Of a stretch of DNA of 63,883 nt, positions 44,401 through 53,465 are shown piece by piece (the first letter of the stretch is position 1; each line of letters opens with the position of its first letter). The position numbers were made by a program, and so were the translations under genes. The notes under the pieces are model-generated. The model worked only from the letters and a program-made list of their open reading frames with translations. It had not been told where the DNA came from and made no database searches. Source of the DNA: Desulfobacteraceae bacterium (GTDB lineage Bacteria > Desulfobacterota > Desulfobacteria > Desulfobacterales > JAABTS01); the NCBI GenBank assembly GCA_011389735.1, contig JAABTS010000007.1, forward strand, positions 1 to 63,883, in the 5' to 3' direction.

Positions 44401-44491
44401 CGGCCAGATCCAGAGCGGTGCGGATACCGCCGAGCCCTCCGCCGATCACCAGGACTTGGGATTCATCTTGAAATGGAATTTGATCTTGCAT
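41447..44491 (-). CDS. hdrA: HdrA-like flavin/iron-sulfur protein, double-module form
   Basis: A 1014-residue protein made of two HdrA-like halves. Module 1 starts with FAD motif VLVIGGGLGGIRTALDLA, then TFPTNNCDLCT and an iron-sulfur region (EKCTACGDCL...ICPAGAI). Module 2 begins near residue 590 (SVLVVGGGVTGMNSALQLAE) and lacks the N-C-x-x-C site of module 1. Each half has a QCVGSR segment followed by a double-Cys motif (SSVCCMYALKEAV; SRVCCQAAVKNAL). The C-terminus has two 4Fe-4S motifs (CAACLICVRACP; CHGCGVCASECP). HdrA is the flavin-bifurcating core of heterodisulfide reductase-type complexes. No hdrB or hdrC is present here, so this is an HdrA-MvhD-MetVF type assembly, possibly bifurcating or confurcating during methylene-THF turnover. 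Confidence 0.9.
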   Translation of the reverse strand: MQDQIPFQDESQVLVIGGGLGGIRTALDLAETGRDVVLIDKGYSIGGVMTQLDRTFPTNNCDLCTVSPHLSEGGRSLHIDLLPLTTLIELTGDAGNFKAVLKTAPRYIDPEKCTACGDCLSRFPECVRFTPGLDPRAPTCMRYPQATPYAFSIDMEKCTDIDALVNICPAGAIIPDDTPLTREINAGSVVLSTGAELFNPFELDIYGGGKLPNVVTGLEYERILSASGPTGGRLIRPSDKGQPKRIAWIQCVGSRGINKQDEPYCSSVCCMYALKEAVITKERFKNDIETTIFYMDMRTFGKDYETYLKRAEDEYNVRLVRSRPHSIDVDEKTSDLKISYITDDAGGNQTEQFDMVVLATGFRIPPETVELAAKLKVDLNPHSFVKTDPFNAVATSRAGIYVCGVLESPKDIPETMVQGSAAACMAARHVSPKRIEAVETDEEPAAERDISSEPPKIGVFICECGANIGEAISVDNLVEDMKKLPDVHIAKSVGYGCSKESLDNIARIIQEENLNRVVIGGCSPRTHETKFQDVLQKAGLNKYMLEIANIRDQNTWVHGDWPDNTYPKAKTLLRMAVSGVLKNRPLKEITLPINKSVLVVGGGVTGMNSALQLAEQGFKVFLLERSAQLGGMAGSIRKTLEGDDVRAYVDDLIAKVKDNKKIQILLSAIIVDHTGAPGMFHTGVHVGPRMQYMRIRHGAAILATGALPNRPKVYLYGEHEAVRTQLELDELIEEKPDVVKQWESVVMIQCVGSRTPENPNCSRVCCQAAVKNALRINAMNPGAGIFVLYRDMRTYGFQEDYYRMARERGVTFVRYEPGSEPDVFTEAGKVNVKFHDPVLGRDLQVEADSLVLSTGFMADDETTEELAAFFHLPRTEDGYFLEDHVKLRPIDLQTRGFFVAGTAHAPKTIRESVVQANAAASRAQTVLSRETISLGGSVARVDGKKCAACLICVRACPFGIPFINADGYSEIDPSKCHGCGVCASECPAKAIQLLQYEDDQIMAKLDGLFERKAS

Positions 44492-44634
44492 GCGAAAACA
44501 ACCCTGCCTGTAATAGTGTTTTAGGTTTTCAGTCGCTTTATCTCATATCCGGGCCGCACAAATCCGAACACAACCGTACGCGGCGTCCGGCCATGGTATG
44601 AAATGACGGCCTTCGTAAACGGCTGCGCCGGCGG

Positions 44635-45507
44635 CTATATTCCCGCCGCATCCAGAATGGCCGGCAGTTGATGCTCCCATCCCAGGGTAATAATCTCAAC
44701 CCCTTGAGAAATATCTTTCAGGGCTTTGATCATTTCACCGGCGATTCGGATTCCCTCCATATCCCGATCAGGCGATTTCCGGATACGCTTGATCAGATCT
44801 TCGGAAATACGGGTCCCGGGTTCGTTGATTGACATGTACCGGGCGATGCCCACCGACTTGATTAAAAATACGCTGGGGATAATCGGAAGGTTGGTCGATT
44901 TGAGCCGGTCGATCAGTGTTCTTAGGTGGTCGATATCGAAGATAGGCGGCGTGATGATGAATTCCGCGCCTGCTTCCGCTTTTTTCGCGGCGGCTTCGAT
45001 CTCCCGCTCCATTCCGGCGTCGTCCGTATACGGGGAAACCGTGCACCCGGTCGTAAAACCAGGGCTGCCCGTCAAATCAAATCCGGACAGGTCGACACCC
45101 TCTTCAAGCGCCTGAATCGTTCGCAAAATACCAATTTCATCCAGATCGTCCACGACCACGGCGTCACGATGATCACTGTCATCGACTCCCACCCCCTCAA
45201 CCACGATTAAATTCTGAACGCCCAGAACATAAGCGGACAAAAGATCGCTTTGAATCGCGAGCCGATTTCGATCCCTTCCATATACATGAATGATCGTTTC
45301 GATTCCCTGCCGATGCATTAATACAGCTCCGGCCAGAGCGTTCATTTTCATGACCCCGTTATCCATATCCGGAATGACGACCGCGTCTATACGACCCTTT
45401 ACACGCCGCCCGTTGGTCATCAGTTCTGAAATGTCAACGCCTTTAGGCGTGTTGATTTCAGCCAGAACCACAAAATCACCTGATTTTAAGCGTTTTTGAA
45501 AACTCAT
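44635..45507 (-). CDS. Second MetF-family protein (methylene-THF reductase paralog)
   Basis: A 290-residue MTHFR-family TIM barrel, first gene of the operon. The N-terminus is FVVLAEINTPKGVD in place of the ECGPPRG form, and GRDRNRLAIQSDLLSAYVLG is conserved with the metF at 39.4 kb (TRDRNRLAMQSDILGCYAHG). VSPYTDDAGMEREIEAAAKK and EFIITPPIFDIDHL follow. Coexistence of two MetF types in one operon suggests a heteromer or different pterin/electron partners. It follows a strong sigma-54 promoter with a leader of about 60 bases. Confidence 0.85.
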   Translation of the reverse strand: MSFQKRLKSGDFVVLAEINTPKGVDISELMTNGRRVKGRIDAVVIPDMDNGVMKMNALAGAVLMHRQGIETIIHVYGRDRNRLAIQSDLLSAYVLGVQNLIVVEGVGVDDSDHRDAVVVDDLDEIGILRTIQALEEGVDLSGFDLTGSPGFTTGCTVSPYTDDAGMEREIEAAAKKAEAGAEFIITPPIFDIDHLRTLIDRLKSTNLPIIPSVFLIKSVGIARYMSINEPGTRISEDLIKRIRKSPDRDMEGIRIAGEMIKALKDISQGVEIITLGWEHQLPAILDAAGI

Positions 45508-45579
45508 TGTTTTCCGTCCCTTTTAGATCCGTAGTACAGTTAAAATATTCCCAAATCGATAAAACAGAGTAAGAAGCTA

Positions 45580-45595
45580 TGCAATTTGAATGCCA
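45580..45595 (-). promoter_or_regulatory. Sigma-54 promoter of the metF-hdrA-mvhD-metVF operon
   Basis: The minus strand reads TGGCATTCAAATTGCA: GG (45594-45593) and GC (45582-45581) are exactly 10 bases apart and both half-motifs match consensus. Transcription would begin near 45569, about 60 bases before the first ATG. Confidence 0.82.
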
Positions 45596-45684
45596 ATCGA
45601 TAAAAACAGTTCATGGAGAACATAAGCCTTAGATAAAACAGGGTGTTATGACTCCTTGAAAAGACGGCGAGGCGCTCAATGATC

Positions 45685-45699
45685 TGTTAAGTGTTAACA
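45685..45699. promoter_or_regulatory. Candidate enhancer site TGTTAAGTGTTAACA
   Basis: Fifteen bases identical, in inverted orientation, to 33440-33454. The site is about 100 bases upstream of the -24 element of the metF operon, a normal distance for a sigma-54 activator. A further TGTTAAT lies at 45703-45709. Confidence 0.55.
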
Positions 45700-45710
45700 C
45701 CTTGTTAATG

Positions 45711-45930
45711 TATGGCCTTCCGGAAATAAAATTTTCATTATCTTGTCGACCGGTGTATATAGTGGCTGAACGAAAACCTCCTCACGCTCCCATGGATCTG
45801 CAATCCCCGTTGGCAGGGAGAGGGACACGCGGGTTGCAAACCCGCTCAGAGCCGTATTTTGAGACTTTTCGTTCAAGCACTATATACCGAATACTATTGT
45901 ATCAGGTCTTTTCCCTTGTGAACTTTAATT
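45711..45930. repeat. Palindromic repeat family 1, copy m, split by a second element
   Basis: The left half (TATGGCCTTCCGGAAATAAA to TATATA at 45761) and right half (TATATACCGAATACTATTGTATC to GAACTTTAATTTTTGAAAA) make one family 1 copy when the 119-bp insert 45762-45880 and one TATATA are removed. Confidence 0.75.
45762..45880. mobile_element. Family 2 miniature inverted-repeat element with TATATA target duplication
   Basis: A 119-bp insert with imperfect terminal inverted repeats (GTGGCTGAACGAAAACCTC and, on the other strand, GTGCTTGAACGAAAAGTCTC), flanked on both sides by TATATA (45756-45761 and 45881-45886). It is inserted inside palindromic repeat copy m. A related copy lies at 58416-58547. 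Confidence 0.75.
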
Positions 45931-45957
45931 TTTGAAAACCGGCGGGCCGGAAAGAGG

Positions 45958-45979
45958 TGTTAAGTCTGTTAACGTTAAC
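45958..45979. promoter_or_regulatory. Second TGTTAAC half-site cluster
   Basis: TGTTAAG at 45958-45964 and TGTTAACGTTAAC at 45967-45979. It is separated from the first site by the interrupted repeat. Without that 220-base insertion it would lie about 145 bases from the metF operon -24 element. It could also serve the rightward gene at 46189. Confidence 0.45.
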
Positions 45980-45986
45980 GATTCAA

Positions 45987-46040
45987 TCGCTTTTCAGAAA
46001 TTATACGGCGCCGAAAAATTCAATTTCCGGAAGACTGTAT
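45987..46040. repeat. Palindromic repeat family 1, copy n (arms only)
   Basis: CGCTTTTCAGAAATTATA joined directly to AATTCAATTTCCGGAAGACTG: the outer arms remain and the core is deleted. Confidence 0.6.
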
Positions 46041-46074
46041 TTTGATTGCAATATAACGTTGAGTATGTTCAGGA

Positions 46075-46103
46075 TTGACACTTCATTGCAGATTCTTTAT
46101 ATT
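46075..46103 (+). promoter_or_regulatory. Sigma-70-like promoter
   Basis: TTGACA at 46075-46080, a 17-base spacer, TATATT at 46098-46103: a near-consensus promoter reading into the gene at 46189. Confidence 0.65.
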
Positions 46104-46188
46104 AAGAGTTAAAAAGGAAGCGTATTGCCGGCAATTCCTGAAAAACGATTAAAAAACCGCTAAATACAAGAAACCAGGCGAATAATCG

Positions 46189-47598
46189 ATGAAAAACAAC
46201 CGCAAGGAAGCAAAGGCGAATTTAGAAAAATTGGTCGGCGAGATGTATAAAACCTCGCCGGGCAACGCTAAAAAGACCATCCACAGCGTTTATGCGAAGG
46301 ACTACAAGAAGGTGTCCCTTCCGGAACTCGAAGACCGCCTCCGACTTGCTGGAAAGATTCTGGATGTGATAGATCGGAATCCAAAATTCAAACATCTGGA
46401 ATTGGAAGTCATGGATAATATGGAGGCTCGGTTTGAAAATGTCCGGGATGAAATTCTTGAGCGGGTTATTGTGGAGGATGGCGCTGTTCGTATTATCGGC
46501 GATTTTCCGCATGAGATGGAAGAGCTTAATTACCGTTTGGTGAAAATGATCGAAGTGTTTCGCCGGCGCGTGGTGATCCGCGGCAAAATGAACGACTTGA
46601 TTCGTAAGGACATCGACTTTACAGAGGAGGATTATAGATATATCGGCAGGGAATATGATGTTCCGGCCGACGATGCTCGGGAACTGGTCGCCATGTTTAA
46701 AAGCTGTTTCGATAGGGAAGGGCGGTTTTTGAGAAACGTGTTTGAAAAACACATACCGGTTTTTGCGTGGTATGAAAAGCGGATTTTCGAATTGATGTGG
46801 CATTTTTTAAAGGAGATATTCAGGAGGAACGATCGCATCGCTTTTTTAAATTCGATCCAGCTTTTAATCGATCAGATGCGAGAACCCAAAAAAAACGCCA
46901 TCAAGATTTTATTGACGGATTTTTTGAGCGACCCTTATTCAGTAAGTTTTTCAGACCGCAATGCGGTTATGTTGGCGAATTTGCTGGTCAGAAAATACAA
47001 CAAAGAGCTGAATATGGATATCGAGGTTACTCCGGAGGAGGTTCTGCTCGTCCGTGAAGGTATTGACCGGCGGATAACCGAAGCTATATCGGAGGCCATC
47101 GATACGGTTTACAAAGAACGGTTCGTGAAAAAACTGTCAACGATCAGCAGGCGTATCCTGGAATCTCTGAATCCCGGTTCCGGGGACACATCGCCGATGC
47201 CGATCAAGTATCTTTTGTCCCTTGAACGGGAAATCCTCATTTTTTTATGCCTGATCCAGGGTGAAACAGCTCTTTCGGTAATTCGTTCCGCCCTGAACAC
47301 CTATGGAAATCCGAGAACGAAGATATATCATTCTAAATTGAGCCCTGATCATATTTTACTATTATTTCAGCATTTAAAGGTGGTCATTCGAGGTGTCGGA
47401 CGGCTGGGCGACGGCGAGGATCTGGCGAGGCTCACGAATATCAGTAACGAAGAAGCCGTTTTCAAGCGTCTTGCGCGAGGCAAAGTATCCGACGATAAAA
47501 TCCGGCAGATTATGAAATGGATCGACAATACACGAGAAGACCTTATCCAGAAAGATATGAAGGATACTCGGGAAATGGTTGCTTTCACCGTTGTGTAG
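46189..47598 (+). CDS. Hypothetical helical protein
   Basis: A 469-residue, highly charged, mostly helical cytosolic protein with no signal, membrane segment or motif I know. Sections such as RRRVVIRGKMNDLIRKDIDF and MPIKYLLSLEREILIFLCLI suggest a multi-helix scaffold. It has its own sigma-70-like promoter and stands alone between repeat-rich gaps, divergent from the metF operon. It may share the TGTTAAC cluster at 45958. Codon use matches its neighbours, so it looks native. Confidence 0.6.
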   Translation: MKNNRKEAKANLEKLVGEMYKTSPGNAKKTIHSVYAKDYKKVSLPELEDRLRLAGKILDVIDRNPKFKHLELEVMDNMEARFENVRDEILERVIVEDGAVRIIGDFPHEMEELNYRLVKMIEVFRRRVVIRGKMNDLIRKDIDFTEEDYRYIGREYDVPADDARELVAMFKSCFDREGRFLRNVFEKHIPVFAWYEKRIFELMWHFLKEIFRRNDRIAFLNSIQLLIDQMREPKKNAIKILLTDFLSDPYSVSFSDRNAVMLANLLVRKYNKELNMDIEVTPEEVLLVREGIDRRITEAISEAIDTVYKERFVKKLSTISRRILESLNPGSGDTSPMPIKYLLSLEREILIFLCLIQGETALSVIRSALNTYGNPRTKIYHSKLSPDHILLLFQHLKVVIRGVGRLGDGEDLARLTNISNEEAVFKRLARGKVSDDKIRQIMKWIDNTREDLIQKDMKDTREMVAFTVV

Positions 47599-48040
47599 TG
47601 TTTGAGTTTGAATACCAAAGGGCTGGAAAAAATATTAACTGTTGTACTCCGGCCGGTCATACAGCATTTTTTCATCTTAGCGCCGCTTGATACTTTTTCG
47701 CTTCCCGCATCGAAAAGCCCTATCGTTTATCTTTTTTCCAATTTAAAACGATAATCGGTGTTCCGCTTTTTGCGGGCTTGATTCCATTTCCGGCCAATAT
47801 GTTTTCACCGCAGAGGAAGCAAAGCATTTAATTTATTTCATCTTTGCGATCTCTGCGTCTCTGCGGTGAGCCTATTCAACCGGCGGTCGTGGCCGAAGTT
47901 AGAACCAGGCCGCTTTTTGCGCCGTCTGGAAACAAGCGGTCACCGACCGACATGGCCGTACAAAGATTGAGAACAGAGATTGTCCCGCGCCGAACAATTA
48001 TACAGATACTGATAACCATTTATAAATATTGAATAAAAAA
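47599..48040. other. Intergenic region with hairpins
   Basis: A 440-base gap. It holds a perfect 8-bp hairpin (TATCGTTT 47721-47728 with AAACGATA 47746-47753), family 4 repeat at 47805-47869, and nothing else recognisable. No strong promoter or Shine-Dalgarno sequence is seen before the ATPase gene. Confidence 0.45.
47805..47869. repeat. Palindromic repeat family 4
   Basis: TCACCGCAGAG at 47805-47815 and CTCTGCGGTGA at 47859-47869 are exact inverted ends; the interior includes GCGATCTCTGCGTCTCTGCG. It resembles short dispersed palindromes seen in many environmental genomes. There is only one copy in the window. Confidence 0.55.
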
Positions 48041-49834
48041 ATGTCTCCGCCCATTTCGAGAAAAGCCGTTTGCAAGGAATTGTTGTCCGAAGGATTGATT
48101 ACTGAAATTCAGGCCGCGAGAATCCTGAAAAACGGGTATCGTCTCAAAGACACCGCAACTTCGGCTTCAGCCGGGACGGTTAAAAGCCCTGATCCGGTGG
48201 ACGCGATCGATTTGATTGCATCCATGAATCTCAACAGGGCGGATGATCCCGACCGTAAACTGGATGAGGACGCCCTTTTTGAGTTTATGGCCCAAAAATG
48301 GGGAGTTCCTTATGTCAAAATCGATCCCCTGAAACTTGATTTTAATCTCGCGACCAGCATCATTCCAAAATCGTTCGCAGCCTCCCAGCTCATCCTGCCC
48401 ATTGCGATCGGCGACGGGGAATTGACCGTGGCGATGGCGAATCCTTTCAATCAGGAGGCTCTGGACGACGTAGCCAGAGCCAGCCGGTTGCGAATCAAGC
48501 CAGTGGTCAGTTCTAAAACCGATATTAAAAAGCTTATCGCCGAATTTTACGGATTCAAACGATCTATCGCCGAAGCGGAAGTACAGTTTTCGGGGCCTCG
48601 CGTCGATCTGGGCAATCTGGAACATTATTTCCGGTTGAAATCGCCGGAGGAACTCCCGTCGAACGATCAACACATTGTAAACGCGGTGGATCATCTGTTC
48701 AGCTATGCGCTTGACCAGCGGGCAAGCGATGTGCATGTGGAGCCGAAACGGGATGTAAGTCATGTCCGTATGCGAATCGACGGGGTTTTACACACGGTTT
48801 ACCGACTTCCGAAAAATGTTCATCCCGCCATTGTGAGCCGTATTAAAAACATGTCCCGTTTGGATATGGCTGAAAAGCGGAGGCCTCAGGACGGCCGAAT
48901 AAAAACCAATAAAGGCGATATCGAGGTTGAAATTCGTGTTTCACTTGTCCCGGTGGCGTTCGGTGAAAAAGTGGTCATGAGAATCATGGATCCGAATATT
49001 TTGTTTCAGGATCTGGAAAAAATCGGATTTACATCCCGGGAACTGATCAGGTATAACCGCCTCATCAAAATGCCGCACGGAATCATTCTGGTGACCGGGC
49101 CCACAGGCAGCGGTAAATCGACTACGCTTTACTCTTCGCTTCGCGATTTATCGACACCGGAAATCAATATCACCACCATCGAAGATCCCATTGAAATGAT
49201 ATGTGAAGATTTTAATCAGATAGCCGTCAAGCCGGTGCTGGGCATTTCATTCGCAAATATTTTAAGGAATATTCTGCGCCAGGACCCGGATATTATTATG
49301 GTAGGTGAGATGCGGGATCTCGAAACGGCGGAAAACGCAATCCAGGCGGCTCTTACCGGTCATCTGGTTCTTTCGACGCTCCATACCAACGACGCGCCTT
49401 CGTCGATCACCCGGCTTTTGGATCTGGGCATCCCGGCGTTCTTGATACAAAGCACGCTGATCGGAATCGTGGCTCAGAGGCTGGTCAGAACTATTTGCAA
49501 GAAATGCATGGAATCTTTTCCAATGGACACGACGGAACTGTCTAATTTGGGAATTTTCCTGACCGGCAAAAAAAAGCAGGTCTCCTTGCATCGGGGCGCC
49601 GGATGCCATCATTGTAGATATACAGGGTATCGCGGAAGAACCGCCGTTTTTGAAGTGCTCCAATACACCGAAGCCATCCAGCGGATGACCCGGACGGATG
49701 TTTCCCTTGAAGACATTCGAGCCCAGGCCATAAAAGAAGGCATGTCAACGCTTCGGGAAAGCGCTGTCGATAAAATGTTAAAAGGGATCACCACTTATCA
49801 GGAAGTGCTGAGGGTCACCTGGGAAAATTTTTAA
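48041..49834 (+). CDS. GspE/PilB-family secretion or pilus-assembly ATPase
   Basis: About 597 residues (ATG 48041; a TTG sits four codons upstream and neither has a clear ribosome-binding site). It has an N-terminal GspE/MshEN-like domain, then the hexameric ATPase: Walker A GPTGSGKST, Asp box TTIEDPIE, Walker B DIIMVGEMRD, and His box HLVLSTLHTNDAPSS. A zinc-binding C-K-K-C and C-H-H-C pair follows. It powers assembly of a type IV pilus or type II secretion pseudopilus. No other pilus or secretion genes are near, so the rest of the machine is encoded elsewhere. Confidence 0.9.
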   Translation: MSPPISRKAVCKELLSEGLITEIQAARILKNGYRLKDTATSASAGTVKSPDPVDAIDLIASMNLNRADDPDRKLDEDALFEFMAQKWGVPYVKIDPLKLDFNLATSIIPKSFAASQLILPIAIGDGELTVAMANPFNQEALDDVARASRLRIKPVVSSKTDIKKLIAEFYGFKRSIAEAEVQFSGPRVDLGNLEHYFRLKSPEELPSNDQHIVNAVDHLFSYALDQRASDVHVEPKRDVSHVRMRIDGVLHTVYRLPKNVHPAIVSRIKNMSRLDMAEKRRPQDGRIKTNKGDIEVEIRVSLVPVAFGEKVVMRIMDPNILFQDLEKIGFTSRELIRYNRLIKMPHGIILVTGPTGSGKSTTLYSSLRDLSTPEINITTIEDPIEMICEDFNQIAVKPVLGISFANILRNILRQDPDIIMVGEMRDLETAENAIQAALTGHLVLSTLHTNDAPSSITRLLDLGIPAFLIQSTLIGIVAQRLVRTICKKCMESFPMDTTELSNLGIFLTGKKKQVSLHRGAGCHHCRYTGYRGRTAVFEVLQYTEAIQRMTRTDVSLEDIRAQAIKEGMSTLRESAVDKMLKGITTYQEVLRVTWENF

Positions 49835-49894
49835 ATAGAACCCAGGCGGCCTGAAATTGTTTTTGGAAGTTATTTTTTGTGGCTTCCCTTAAAC

Positions 49895-49989
49895 TTTTTG
49901 GGATTCATAAAACGAGGGGCCCGGGATAATACTGTTCATATATCCCGGGCCGAAAAAGCGGTGAAATTTTATTTCTGGAAGACCATAAG
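49895..49989. repeat. Palindromic repeat family 1, copy o (left arm replaced)
   Basis: Core GGCCCGGGATAATACTGTTC and right arm GTGAAATTTTATTTCTGGAAG are intact. The left arm is replaced by sequence sharing GTGGCTTCC with the palindrome at 13240-13391. Confidence 0.65.
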
Positions 49990-50037
49990 AACCGACTTGC
50001 GCCTTTTAATGTCTGAAAGGGCGATTTTTCCCATTGT

Positions 50038-51153
50038 TCAGGGGCTTTTGAAATAAGACCCCGGATAGATAACCTGTGTCGAATGGGTGATCAACGCCGT
50101 CGATGTTTTGGACTCGGATCTGAGAACCATCAACTTGCCGAATATTTCCGGCGTCAAGGTAATTTCCCGGTTGGCGACCGGATTGATTACGGCCTTTTTT
50201 TGAATGAAGATTTCGTATATCTGGCCCGGCCCCACCCCGTGTTCCGATCCTTTATCGATAAAGGCGACACTGTGCTGGCCCAGTAAATTGGAATTTTCTT
50301 CTTCGGTTCCGATAATCTTTCCGATCAAGCCTTCCCGGCTCTTTGTCTTTTCGATTCTGGGAGATTGCGGTTCATACGGCATAATGAAGTCGTCTTGATA
50401 AATCGAGCGGAATGACTTGGTCACTCTACCGATGACAAATTCAGGTTCCCGGCGAATAATTTCGAGGACGCCCGTGAAATAATGCTGAGATCCGTAATCC
50501 TCTCCTGTTTCGTTATCTTTGATGAGTTCGAACGTTCTATATATCTTATACTGTTTTCCCAGTATCAGTTCCACGCGGCCGATATGTTTGATATAAACTT
50601 CGTCGCCGGGGCTGATGATGGATTTCTCTCCGACTGTTTCAAATATTTGGCCGTGAGGTTTAACCGGAGGATAACGGATAAATCCGACGCGGTTAATTTG
50701 ATTGTATTCGATGACGGAATCGTCAGGGGCGCCCGATCCTTCGATAGGCGACAGCCTTGGCGGTACGGCCGCGCCTGTCGGCGGAATGAATATGGATTTC
50801 GACGCCGTGTCCTCCTCTTCCGGTCTCTGGAAACTCATATCTTCTTCAACTACGACTCGTTCGGGGTATTTTTTGAACAGTCGGATTTTTTGTCCCGGAT
50901 AAATCAAATGAGGGTTTTTTATCGGAACGTCGCTGTTGGCTTCCCAAAGATCCGGCCATAAATACGGGGAATTTAGAAACCGTTGAGATAAATCCCAAAG
51001 GGTGTCGCCTTTTTGAACCGTATAATAATACCCGGATTCGTCTTTTTCCACCAACGGCGGCGCCTCCTGTGCGCCGGCGGGAAAAACGCCGAAAAGCAAG
51101 AAAACACCGGCGGTCAATAAAATTACGCCGTATAATCCATTGACGTTCTGCAT
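50038..51153 (-). CDS. LysM-domain secreted protein
   Basis: A 371-residue protein with a signal peptide (VILLTAGVFLLFGVFPAGAQ) and one LysM domain at about residues 43-93 (YYYTVQKGDTLWDLSQRF, then NPHLIYPGQKIRLF), a peptidoglycan-binding module. The remaining 280 residues are beta-rich and unrecognised, with the segment EHGVGPGQIYEIFIQKK. It is probably periplasmic, bound to cell wall. Residues 40-95 contain an aromatic insertion (YLWPDLWEANSDVPI) typical of LysM proteins in Desulfobacterota. It is convergent with the GspE-like gene. Confidence 0.8.
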   Translation of the reverse strand: MQNVNGLYGVILLTAGVFLLFGVFPAGAQEAPPLVEKDESGYYYTVQKGDTLWDLSQRFLNSPYLWPDLWEANSDVPIKNPHLIYPGQKIRLFKKYPERVVVEEDMSFQRPEEEDTASKSIFIPPTGAAVPPRLSPIEGSGAPDDSVIEYNQINRVGFIRYPPVKPHGQIFETVGEKSIISPGDEVYIKHIGRVELILGKQYKIYRTFELIKDNETGEDYGSQHYFTGVLEIIRREPEFVIGRVTKSFRSIYQDDFIMPYEPQSPRIEKTKSREGLIGKIIGTEEENSNLLGQHSVAFIDKGSEHGVGPGQIYEIFIQKKAVINPVANREITLTPEIFGKLMVLRSESKTSTALITHSTQVIYPGSYFKSP

Positions 51154-51475
51154 GGCTCCCCCTGTATTTAAAATATTGATAAAGCCCGTAGCTTTCTTTG
51201 ATCGCCAATTTTGCCGGCTACGGATTTGTATGAAAAATAGCGCTTCGTATGGCCAGCGGTAAAGCGGATTGAATCATCCAATGATTAAAGGATTTTGGCA
51301 AAAATATGGAAAATAGTCAATAGTCAAAGCCCTTTTAATACCGATGAAGATGCAAGTTCATAAAAAAAATGGCCCTGACGGTCTGTAAAAACCGTCAGGG
51401 CCTATATATTATCCCGTTTGGGCGGGTTGTTGAACCCTTTGAAACATTTATTTTACAGGTGAGGCAAGCGCTGAA
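51154..51475. other. Intergenic region between the LysM gene and groEL
   Basis: It holds the groEL terminator (51362-51402). The first 200 bases upstream of the LysM gene show no convincing promoter or repeat. Confidence 0.4.
51362..51402 (-). terminator. Rho-independent terminator of groESL
   Basis: A perfect 12-bp stem GGCCCTGACGGT/ACCGTCAGGGCC (51371-51382 and 51391-51402) followed, on the minus strand, by a run of eight T. Confidence 0.9.
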
Positions 51476-53155
<1,680 letters not shown>

Positions 53156-53177
53156 TTAAAATTATTTCGATGTCGTT

Positions 53178-53465
53178 TTATTCGATAACTCCCAGCACGT
53201 CGTCTTCACGCATGATAAGAAATTCATCGCCTTCAATTTTTACTTCCGAACCCGCATATTTTCCAAACAAGATTCGATCACCTTCTTTGACTTCTATTGG
53301 AATTCTTTTTCCCTGATCATCGATTTTACCGCTTCCTACTGCAATCACCTTGCCCTCAGCCGGTTTTTCCTTGGCTGTATCCGGGATGATAATTCCACCT
53401 TTTGTCTTTGTTTCTTCTTCCACACGTTTGACTACGATTCGATCCTGCAATGGTCTGAGCTTCAT
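53178..53465 (-). CDS. groES: Co-chaperonin GroES (10 kDa)
   Basis: A 95-residue Gro[22 protein letters not shown], the mobile loop around [13 protein letters not shown], then [20 protein letters not shown]. It is the lid of the GroEL cage. AAAGGAG lies properly before ATG 53465. It is first in the groES-groEL operon. Confidence 0.97.
   Translation of the reverse strand: MKLRPLQDRIVVKRVEEETKTKGGIIIPDTAKEKPAEGKVIAVGSGKIDDQGKRIPIEVKEGDRILFGKYAGSEVKIEGDEFLIMREDDVLGVIE

Larger units (their letters stand above)
45508..46188. other. Divergent regulatory region of the metF operon
   Basis: A 681-base gap holding a sigma-54 promoter, two TGTTAAC clusters, an interrupted palindromic repeat with a nested element, a short repeat relic and a sigma-70-like promoter for the rightward gene, all listed separately. 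Confidence 0.6.

Noticed and set aside
45694-45876. A 60-residue frame (NEKSQNTALSGF...) that recurs at 58.4-58.5 kb
   Set aside because: The shared peptide arises because both frames lie in family 2 elements; no ribosome-binding site and the frames run into different flanks.
46070-46090. A sigma-54-like promoter before the gene at 46189
   Set aside because: It reads TTGACACTTCATTGCA: the first G of the GG pair is present but the second is A, and the spacing is 9 instead of 10. The sigma-70 reading of the same bases is near consensus.
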